Below, piece by piece: positions 56,813 through 64,000 of a stretch of 64,000 nt of DNA (its first letter is position 1; each line of letters begins with the position of its first letter). The DNA is taken from positions 16,758,501 to 16,822,500 of the forward strand of contig NC_081837.1 of NCBI RefSeq assembly GCF_030867095.1, written 5' to 3'. This DNA is from Alligator mississippiensis. Lineage: Eukaryota; Chordata; Crocodylia; Alligatoridae. The notes below the pieces were generated by a model. It was not told the origin of the DNA. It saw only the letters and a list, made by a program, of their open reading frames with translations, and did not search any database. A program made the translations under genes and the position numbers.

Positions 56813-58830
56813 TGTTACTAGATTTGCCCATCACTTTGGGGGGTTCTCATTTATTAGGGATACGTTTCTAGGGTCTTTATAATTCTATCAATGTGCTGCT
56901 TGTGTTACTTGTGTTTCTGTACGGAGCTATATATTTCCCTTCTGCAAGTTCTCACCCCTAATGGAGCTATCTTGCAGGACTCAGTTTCAATGGGGCTGGG
57001 TTTCTCCAGTCACCAAATCAGTCATACACACAAACACACAGATTAACGTGACACGCCTGACCCAGCCGGGTTGATCAGCATAGACAGGCTGACACCTTCA
57101 TATGCCAAGAATCAGTTCATCAAAGCAACAATAAACCGCAGTCAGATACAAGCACACAGGTAAACAGAATACCTCTCAATCCAGCTGGGTGTCCAGCTGA
57201 CACCCTCATGGGCCAGCATTCAGTTCATTAGGGCATGTCTGAGCCAAACTGGGTCAATCACTCTGTACAAGCTGATCCCCTTATGTGTTTCAAACTCAGC
57301 ATGTCCCAATCTTTAGCCTCTTGATGAGCAGACCCCACAGTATTTTGGGGCTTCACAGGGATCTTTAGCTTAGGTAAAAGAAGCGTTGCTGCAGAGCAAG
57401 TGGGGAAGGAGAAGTAGAGAAGGAAAATATACCCAGTTACTACCAGTTTGACTATACAAGTTATTTATTGCTAAGTATATGAAATATATAATGGTACCAG
57501 TAGTAATAGCCATGCAAAGGAAAACAAACACAAACAATTACAATACTACCCTGGTTTCACTAAGTATTTGGGGAAACATAGCTCAAGCTTAACTAATACA
57601 GTTCAGGTTCAGAAATCTATGCCTAGAGAGAAAAAAAGAAAAAAGAGAGAGAGCAAGAGCTGGGATCTCACCAGTCCAAGGCACTCGGGTTCCAATGCTG
57701 ACAGGTAAAGTTCTTAGCACAATCCTTGAAGGAAGACTATCTGTTTCTTCCAGCTTCTTGGGAACAACAATGGATGGTGTCAGAGAGACTTCTCATCTTG
57801 AAGCACACTTTTGCTGCTCTTTTTTACAGATATTTATACCCTCAGTTGAGTTTCTTCAAAGCATTCTTAATAGTGTAAATAATTGTCTTTTCTATTGACA
57901 AGGGGTTATCTGGTTTGGAACATCTCAAGAAACTGATTAATCACCAGGAAAAACATAAGGTTAAGGAGTAACCAGACACTTAGGAGCCAGCTTGAAATTC
58001 CTATGGATAGCAGATATACTGGATGGGATACTTCATTGTTTCTTCAGAAACCATAGATAGCTTGCAGCATCAGGGTTTTGGATTTTTACCTGTTGTGAAC
58101 AAGCCTCAGCTTAGCATGACTTTTCATAAGTTTTGTGAGGAGGACTTCCACCAGTCGTCTCGGGAAAAGTATGACAACACTTGTGGTCAGGGCTTCAACA
58201 GGCTGGACGCTGTGATGAACCCCTTTACCATTGTTCAAATGTTGCCCATACCCCGTCTGACTCGGTCTCTTTGTCTCAGCATTCCATAACCCGGCAACTG
58301 AGTTTTAGTCAATCAAGTTTAAGTAGGACTCCCATAGTGGGACCGGGGAATGTACGGCCCAAGATGCCTATTAAACTTTACTTCTGCTTAGAGGGGTGTG
58401 TGTGTGTTTGGGGGGGGGGGGGAGGAGTCCTTTGTAAATCCAGATTAGAATTGTTCTGATAAATGCTGAACTGGATGTGTGTAAATGTGGGTTGATTAGC
58501 ATTTGGAGCACAGATTCCCCATCATGCAGTGCTCCCCTGCTTCTCTGATCCCAGAATTCACTACGGTCTTTGCTTTGGGCATTCTGTTCTCCATCTTCCA
58601 TGTAAATGAATTGTCATCTGGTTCCATCTTGCATTCAAGTGAGACCTAGGGCAGTTGTTTCACTCTTGTCACCCTTATCTGGAGGGCTTTAGGTATGTCT
58701 CCCACTGCATCTTCATTGTCTGTCGTAATCAGGTCTTGTTCAGGTAGAGGAGGGGAGGGTGGGGGAATTCTTTGTCAGTCAGACAGGCTGCATCCTGTGC
58801 CAGGGTTCCCCAAGAACACAGAGCCGAGAG
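56813..58830. mobile_element. Unclassified 2-kb insertion inside the family A element
   Basis: AT-richer sequence that interrupts the GGGCTTTGGGTGGG minisatellite, which continues in register on its right side. This is the main evidence that it is an insertion. No terminal inverted repeats, no protein domain and no clear flanking duplication were found. It contains a GTGTGTGTGTTTGG and poly-G patch near 58397-58425. The family is not known to me. Confidence 0.5.
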
Positions 58831-59175
58831 GTAATGGGACAAGGGGCAGCAGGGTTAGGGGACAAGGGCCTTGGGTGGGAGGCAGGGGTCATGAGCAGGG
58901 CTGGGGGTCAGGGGCTTTGGCTGGGGGTAAGGGCTTTGGGTGGGTGGCAAGGGTCATGAGCAGGGCTGGGGGTCAGGGGCTTTGGGTGGGGGGCACAAGG
59001 CAGGAGGGCTGGGGGCAGGGGCTTTGGCTAGGGGGCAAGGGGCACAAGCAGGGCATCCTGCCATGTACCCCCTGCCCTCAGCTTGTTTTTCTGGCATGCC
59101 AGCACTCTGGCACCTCCCAAGGTAGGCATTGTGGGGGTTTTCAGCGCTCCGGCCAAAAAATGTTGCCTACCCCTT
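58831..59175. mobile_element. hAT-type MITE, family A, right part with minisatellite
   Basis: The minisatellite unit (GGGCTTTGG, GGCAAGGGTCATGAGCAGGG) continues from 58840 to about 59060. The family A right end follows: TCTGGCACCTCCCAAGGTAG and AAATGTTGCCTACCCCTT, ending at 59175. The 173-codon open frame across it (58695-59216) is repeat translation, not a gene. Confidence 0.8.
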
Positions 59176-59313
59176 TACTAAGAGAATGTGCATTAGCCTG
59201 TCTTAATGTACATTAACTAAAGAGCATGGTTTTTAAGTGATGCTTAATGCACATTATCCTATTTTAATGAGTATTAGCTAATTAGCACCACTTTTAGTGA
59301 TGCTTTAACGAGC
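59176..59313. mobile_element. Left piece of a MITE interrupted by CR1
   Basis: Repeated AATGTGCATTA, TAATGTACATTAA and TTAATGCACATTA motifs, similar to the right part of the element at 51894-52752. The sequence stops at AACGAGCATT, where CR1 begins, and similar motifs (TTAATGCGTATTAAAGTAC, TGTGTAGATGCAC) continue at 62963-63003. Confidence 0.5.
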
Positions 59314-59410
59314 ATTCATAGATTCATAGATTCATAGATGTTAGGGTCAGAAGGGACCTCAATAGATCATCAAGTCCGACCCCCTGCATAAGCAGGAAAG
59401 AGTGCTGGGT

Positions 59411-62056
59411 CTAGATGACCCCAGCTAGATACTCGTCTAACCTCCTCTTGAAGACCCCCAGGGTAGGGGAGAGCACCACCTCCCTTGGGAGCCCGTTCCA
59501 GACCTTGGCCACTCGAACTGTGAAGAAGTTCTTCCTAATGTCCAGTCTAAATCTGCTCTCTGCTAGCTTGTGGCCATTGTTTCTTGTAACCCCCAGGGGC
59601 ACCTTGGTGAGTAAAACCTCACCAATTCCCTTCTGTGCCCCCGTGATGAACTTATAGGCAGCCACAAGGTCGCCTCTCAACCTTCTCTTGCGGAGGCTGA
59701 AAAGGTCCAGTTTCTCTAGTCTCTCCTCGTAGGGCTTGGTCTGCAGGCCCTTGACCATACGAGTTGCCCTTCGCTGTACCCTCTCCAGGTTATCCGCATC
59801 CTTTTTGAAGTGTGGCGCCCAGAATTGCACGCAGTACTCCAACTGCGGTCTGACCAACGCCCTATAGAGGGGAAGTATCACCTCCCTGGACCTATTTGTC
59901 ATGCATCTGCTGATGCACGATAAAGTGCCATTGGCTTTTCTGATGGCTTCGTCACACTGCCGGCTCATGTTCATCTTGGAGTCCACTAGGACTCCAAGAT
60001 CCCTTTCCACCTCTGTGCCACCCAGCAGGTCATTCCCTAGGCTGTAGGTGTGCTGGACATTTTTCCTCCCTAGGTGCAGCACTTTGCATTTCTCCTTGTT
60101 GAACTGCATCCTGTTGTTTTCTGCCCACTTGTCCAGCCTATCCAGGTCTGCCTGCAGCTGTTCCCTGCCCTCCGGCGTGTCCACTTCTCCCCATAGCTTT
60201 GTGTCATCTGCAAACTTGGACAGAGTACATTTCACTCCCACGTCCAAGTCGCTGATGAAGACATTAAAGAGTATCGGTCCAAGGACCGAACCCTGCGGGA
60301 CCCCACTGCCCACACCCTTCCAGGTCGAGACCGACCCATCTACCACGACTCTTTGGGTGCGACCCTCTAGCCAATTCGCCACCCACCAGACTGTGCAGTC
60401 ATCCACATCACAACCTCTTAACTTGTTCACCAGTATGGGGTGGGATACCGTATCGAAGGCCTTCCTGAAGTCCAGGTATACGACATCCACCCCTCCTCCT
60501 GTGTCCAGGCGTTTCGTAACCTGGTCATAGAAAGAGACTAGGTTGGTCAGGCACGATCTGCCTGCCACAAACCCATGCTGGTTTCCCCTCAGCATAATTT
60601 GTCCTGCCGGGCTCTCACAAATGTGAGCCTTGATAATTTTTTCAAATACTTTACCAAGGATGGAGGTGAGACTGACCGGCCTATAGTTGCCCGGGTCCTC
60701 CTTCCTCCCCTTTTTGAAAATGGGGACCACGTTAGCCCTTTTCCAGTCCTCTGGGACTTGGCCCGTGCGCCACGAGCATTCGAATATTCCCGCCAGTGGC
60801 TCTGCAATGACATCGGCCAGTGCCTTCAGCACCCTCGGATGGAGCCCATCCGGGCCTGCCGACTTAAAGGCATCCAGTTCTTCCAAGTGACTCTGCACCA
60901 CCTCAGGATCTACGCATGGAAGTCTGGCGCCTTGCTGCTGCCTCTCTACAACCCCAGTGAGAGACTTGTCGTGCCCCTCGCTTAGGAACACTGAGGCAAA
61001 GAACTCGTTGAGGAGTTCAGCCTTATCCCCCCTATCTGTCACCAATTGTTTCTGCCCATTTAGCAGGGGTCCTATTCCTCCCTGGGCCTTCCTTTTACTC
61101 CCTATATATCTAAAAAACAATTTCTTATTGTCTTTTACTTGGGTTGCCATCCTCAGCTCCATGGTAGCTTTGGCCCGCCTAACTGCCTCCCTACAAGCAC
61201 GAGCAGAGGAGGTATATTCATCTTTAGTGATCTCACCCTGTTTCCACTTTTTATGTGCTCCCCTTTTGGCCCTTAGGCTGCCCTGGATTTCTCTGGTCAG
61301 CCATGGAAGCCTCCTGGCCCCTTTCCCTCTTTTGCCTCGCTCGGGGATCGTCTTGCTTTGTGCCCAAAGGATCGTTTCCTTTAGGCACAGCCACCCTTCT
61401 TGGGCACCCATCCCATCAAAACTCCTACTCTGCAGTGCTTCCTTGACTAATCGCCTGAGTGCAATGAGATCAGCTTTCCTAAAGTCTAGCACTTTCACCC
61501 TACTAGTTACCTTACCCACTCGCCATCTTATGTTGAATTCTATTATAAGGTGATCACTGTCTCCCAGATAGTTACCGATCTGGAGGTCCCCTATCATGTC
61601 ATCTCCCGTTGCCAATACCAGATCCAGTATAGCATTCCCCCTAGTGGGACCATGCACCTCCTGTGTCAGGTGGAGGTCCTGTACACAAGTTAGAAACCTG
61701 CGTGAGCGATGGGACCTTGCTGTCTGCGTCTCCCAGCAGATGTCCGGGTAGTTTAGGTCCCCCATGACTACCGCCTCTTTAGCTTTTATGGTCTCCGAGA
61801 GTTGCCTCAGGAGCCCCGCATCTATTTCTTCCCCTTGATGTGGGGGTCTGTAACAGACCCCTACCTCCAAATCCCTTTCTCCTTGCCCCCCATGTAGCCT
61901 AACCCACAATCCTTCTACTTCCTCAGCCTCGGATTCTGTCTTGATGAGGGTTGATGTATATTGCTCACTGACATAAAGTGCAACCCCCCCCCCCTTTCTT
62001 CCCCGACCTGTCCTTTCTATACAATCTATAGCCCTCAATATGTACCGCCCAGTCAT
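59411..62056 (-). CDS. CR1 ORF2 protein (endonuclease and reverse transcriptase), N-terminus out of frame
   Basis: An open frame of 881 codons. The endonuclease part has VVMGDLNYPDICW and GDSDHLIIEF. The reverse transcriptase has NVVPIFKKGRKEDPGNYRPV, YLDFRKAFDTVSH, GVPQGSVLGPILFN and the active site KFADDTKLWG; LEYCVQFWAPHFKK and RRLDEYLAGVI close the protein. The endonuclease start (MGNKQDELALLLALN, LTETWWDSSHDW) lies at 61965-62147 in another frame. The two frames overlap at an 11-C homopolymer (61984-61994), so one length change there separates them; it could be real or an assembly error. In CR1 the protein nicks DNA and copies its own RNA by target-primed reverse transcription. Confidence 0.92.
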   Translation of the reverse strand: MTGRYILRAIDCIERTGRGRKGGGVALYVSEQYTSTLIKTESEAEEVEGLWVRLHGGQGERDLEVGVCYRPPHQGEEIDAGLLRQLSETIKAKEAVVMGDLNYPDICWETQTARSHRSRRFLTCVQDLHLTQEVHGPTRGNAILDLVLATGDDMIGDLQIGNYLGDSDHLIIEFNIRWRVGKVTSRVKVLDFRKADLIALRRLVKEALQSRSFDGMGAQEGWLCLKETILWAQSKTIPERGKRGKGARRLPWLTREIQGSLRAKRGAHKKWKQGEITKDEYTSSARACREAVRRAKATMELRMATQVKDNKKLFFRYIGSKRKAQGGIGPLLNGQKQLVTDRGDKAELLNEFFASVFLSEGHDKSLTGVVERQQQGARLPCVDPEVVQSHLEELDAFKSAGPDGLHPRVLKALADVIAEPLAGIFECSWRTGQVPEDWKRANVVPIFKKGRKEDPGNYRPVSLTSILGKVFEKIIKAHICESPAGQIMLRGNQHGFVAGRSCLTNLVSFYDQVTKRLDTGGGVDVVYLDFRKAFDTVSHPILVNKLRGCDVDDCTVWWVANWLEGRTQRVVVDGSVSTWKGVGSGVPQGSVLGPILFNVFISDLDVGVKCTLSKFADDTKLWGEVDTPEGREQLQADLDRLDKWAENNRMQFNKEKCKVLHLGRKNVQHTYSLGNDLLGGTEVERDLGVLVDSKMNMSRQCDEAIRKANGTLSCISRCMTNRSREVILPLYRALVRPQLEYCVQFWAPHFKKDADNLERVQRRATRMVKGLQTKPYEERLEKLDLFSLRKRRLRGDLVAAYKFITGAQKGIGEVLLTKVPLGVTRNNGHKLAESRFRLDIRKNFFTVRVAKVWNGLPREVVLSPTLGVFKRRLDEYLAGVI

Positions 62057-62478
62057 GGGATGAATCCCACCAGGTCTCTGTTAGCCCCACTAAGTCATAG
62101 GTGTTTAGTGCAAGCAGGAGCGCTAGTTCATCCTGCTTGTTCCCCATGCTCCTAGCATTAGTATATAGGCACTTGAGCCCTGCGACTGGCGCCTTTGCTG
62201 CCCCCCCCCGCTCCCAGTCCCATGGGGCCCATTGTTTCTTACCTTCTTGTTCCTTACCTGTTCTGTAGTGCTGGCCTCCCCATGGCTTTCAGGTTCCCAA
62301 TGTTCTCCTTCTTCAGGCTGGGCTGTCCTTGTGGGTGCCACATGGTTTGGTGGTCCACAGCTTCCCCTGCCCTCGTACTCCCCTCCCCCCGACGAGCCTA
62401 GTTTAAAGCCCGCCGGAGGAGATCCGCCAACCTAGAAGAAAACACACGCTTACCTTTGGGGGACAGGTGAAGCCCATC

Positions 62479-62926
62479 CTAGCTGAGCATGTCCCTCGTC
62501 GTGATGTGCGGGTCATGGTCCAGGAAGCCGAAGCCTGCCTCGAGACACCACTGCCGAAGCCGCCAGTTGGTCTCTCTGATGCAGTTCTCCTGCTGTCTTC
62601 CTCGTCCGGTCACTGGTAGGATGGAAGAGAAAACCACCTGGGCACCGAACTCCTTCAGCACGCCGCCCAGAGCACAGTAGTCCGCCATCAAGTGATCGGG
62701 GGGTTCTCCTGGCCGCATCATTAGTACCCACATGGACTAGGACCATGGGGTAATAATCGGTGGGCTTGATCCTGGCCTGGATTACCTCCGTCACATCCCG
62801 AATCTTTGCTCCAGGGAGGCAGCATACCTCTCGTGCTGAGGGGTCCTGGCGACAGATGGGTCCTTCCGTACCTCTCAGGATGGAGTCTCCTATGACGAGC
62901 ACTCGTCGCCTCCTCCTCTGGGTCAT
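62479..62926 (-). pseudogene. CR1 ORF1 remnant with SGNH esterase domain
   Basis: Minus-strand reading begins RRRRRVLVIGDSILRG (the GDS block of SGNH/GDSL esterases), then VLVHVGTNDAAR. In a shifted frame (62733-62479) it continues LMADYCALGGVLKEFGAQVV and FGFLDHDPHITTRDMLS. An esterase in ORF1 is known for CR1 elements. The upstream ORF1 part is missing through 5' truncation, and the frame changes once near 62700. Confidence 0.8.
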
Positions 62927-62962
62927 CGTGGATCTCTTGATCTGTTTGGGGTGTGAAGAACA

Positions 62963-63003
62963 TTAATAGAGGTTAATGCGTATTAAAGTACATGTGTAGA
63001 TGC
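62963..63003. mobile_element. Right piece of the MITE interrupted by CR1
   Basis: TTAATGCGTATTAAAGTAC and TGTGTAGATGCAC continue the motif style of 59176-59313 and of the terminal repeats at 51894 and 52752. Confidence 0.4.
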
Positions 63004-63690
63004 ACTCATACTTGTTTACTTTCTCTTCACCATTTAGTATTTTGTAAACCCTTATAATGTCCCCCCTTCAAGCATCTCTCTTCTAAATTGAAAAGGCCTG
63101 GTCTCTTATTTTCACCTCATATACCCCTCCATACCACTGATCATCCTTGTTGCCTTTCTCTGTACCTTCTTTAGTTCTCCTATATCCTTTTTGAGATATG
63201 AAGACCAGAACTGGGCACAGTTTTTAGGGTGTGGATGCACCATGGATTTATGGGCATGCGGATACTTTCAGTTTTGTTTACCATTCCCTTCTTAATAATC
63301 CCTAATATTTTGTTTGCCTTTCTGACAACTGCTGAGCACTGAGCTGATGGTTTTTAGCAAACTGTCCACAATGATTCCCAGGTCTTTTTTCTGTGTGATA
63401 ATAGCTAATGTAAAGCCCATATCCTAGTGTAGGTATAGTTTTTTTATTATTATTGCCCATTTTTGTTATTTTTGGCTATGTGCATCACTTTACAGTTATC
63501 TACATTGAATTGCATCTGCCATTTAATTGCCCGTTCAGTCAATAGTGCCAGATCCTTCTGTAGTTTCTCACAGTCCAGCTTGGTCTTTATCATGTTGCAT
63601 AATTTTGTGTCATCTGCAAATTTGGCCACTCCCTTTTCCAGATCATTTATGAATATGTTAAACAGCACTGGTCCCAACACAGATACCCAC
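63004..63690 (-). mobile_element. Old CR1-like LINE, antisense, interrupted
   Basis: Minus-strand frame over 63680-63450 reads GPVLFNIFINDLEKG, KFADDTKLCN and KWQMQFNVDNCKVMHIAKN. Further left it gives decayed CAQFWSSYLKKDIGEL and KATRMISGM. It is a different and older subfamily from the 59314 copy. More of it reappears at 63864-64000. Confidence 0.85.
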
Positions 63691-63863
63691 TGTTTACTTC
63701 AAGAGGAGGGTCTTCAAGAAGAGGCTTGTGGGTCTTCAAGAGGAGGCTGGACAGATATTTGGCTGGGGTGTTATGACCCCAGCACTCTTTCCTGCCCGGG
63801 GCAGGGGGTCGGACCTGATGATCTGTTTAGGTCCCTTCCGACCCTAAGCACTATGAAACTTCT
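63691..63863 (+). mobile_element. CR1 3' end inserted in the old CR1
   Basis: Contains repeated TCTTCAAGAGGAGG (63698, 63734), CTGGACAGATATTTGGCTGG (C-terminus LDRYLAG type), the tail GGGGGTCGGACCTGATGATC and CTAAGCACTATGAAAC. It is in plus orientation within the minus-strand older element, so it is a separate, later insertion. Confidence 0.85.
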
Positions 63864-64000
63864 TTCCAACCTGAAAACTGACCACTTATACTCACTCCTT
63901 GCATTCTAACTTTGAGCCAATTTCTATAGCCTTTTTTAAAATATTGGAGTCACATTGGCAGTCCGCTGGTACCAAGGCTATTTTTACCAATAGGTTGCAT
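63864..64000 (-). mobile_element. Continuation of the old CR1-like LINE
   Basis: The complement gives a decayed frame (IFKKGYRNWLK type) of the older LINE, cut by the window edge. Confidence 0.5.

Larger units (their letters stand above)
59314..62962 (-). mobile_element. CR1 LINE, about 3.65 kb, nearly intact ORF2
   Basis: The minus-strand element ends at left with the CR1 3' tail and three ATTCATAG-type octamers (59313-59337). It holds nearly all of ORF2 and the esterase part of ORF1, and starts abruptly at about 62962, so it is 5'-truncated within ORF1. The long undamaged frame makes it much the youngest LINE in the window. It lies in the SSC4D intron, opposite to the gene's transcription, and inside another mobile element. 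Confidence 0.95.

Noticed and set aside
56813-58830. Reading the 2-kb insert as a solo long terminal repeat because it begins near TG
   Set aside because: No matching CA end with a flanking duplication, and no other feature of such elements, could be found.
58695-59216. Plus-strand open frame of 173 codons
   Set aside because: Translation of the GGGCTTTGGGTGGG minisatellite and hAT terminus; repetitive Gly/Gln-rich composition only.

Overview
The window is vertebrate nuclear DNA, most likely from a crocodilian (alligator or crocodile type); a turtle is the main alternative. The argument is the repeat content: CR1 LINEs ending in ATTCATAG-type octamers, many short hAT-type elements with 8-bp target duplications, ancient MIR SINEs, and no L1 or Alu. 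Coding DNA is sparse. Only two host genes can be supported, and both are incomplete in the window.

Left part (about 1-21.9 kb, minus strand): DTX2 (Deltex E3 ubiquitin ligase 2). Two coding exons are visible. One (14711-14432) carries the start codon and the first WWE domain; the other (7787-7181) carries the second WWE domain and a proline/serine-rich linker. They join in phase exactly as in human DTX2. The promoter is the CpG island at about 21.2-21.9 kb, which has ZNF143, NRF1 and GC-box motifs and a likely non-coding exon 1. The RING and C-terminal exons must lie left of position 1.

Right part (about 47.6-64 kb, plus strand): SSC4D, a secreted group B scavenger-receptor cysteine-rich protein. 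I see the signal-peptide exon (47653-47764), a candidate 33-nt microexon (53463-53495), a 36-nt linker exon (53788-53823) and the first SRCR domain (54638-54943). SRCR domains 2-4 lie beyond the right edge. DTX2 and SSC4D are divergent neighbours, as on human 7q11.23. ZP3, which lies between them in human, is not visible here.

Middle part (about 22-47 kb): no supportable gene. It holds repeats, including one LINE inserted into another (25.97-28.15 kb), a (TA)n(CA)n microsatellite and a 480-bp foldback.

The most notable material is mobile-element architecture: a 1,026-bp hAT-like element that is one long inverted repeat with a perfect 8-bp duplication; a multi-layer nest at 55.5-63 kb with a hairpin array, a 2-kb unclassified insert and a nearly intact CR1; and several hAT families whose target duplications mostly fit the nnnTAnnn pattern of Buster-type hATs. 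I found no tRNA, rRNA, CRISPR or operon-like structure, and nothing I could defend as a wholly new biological system.
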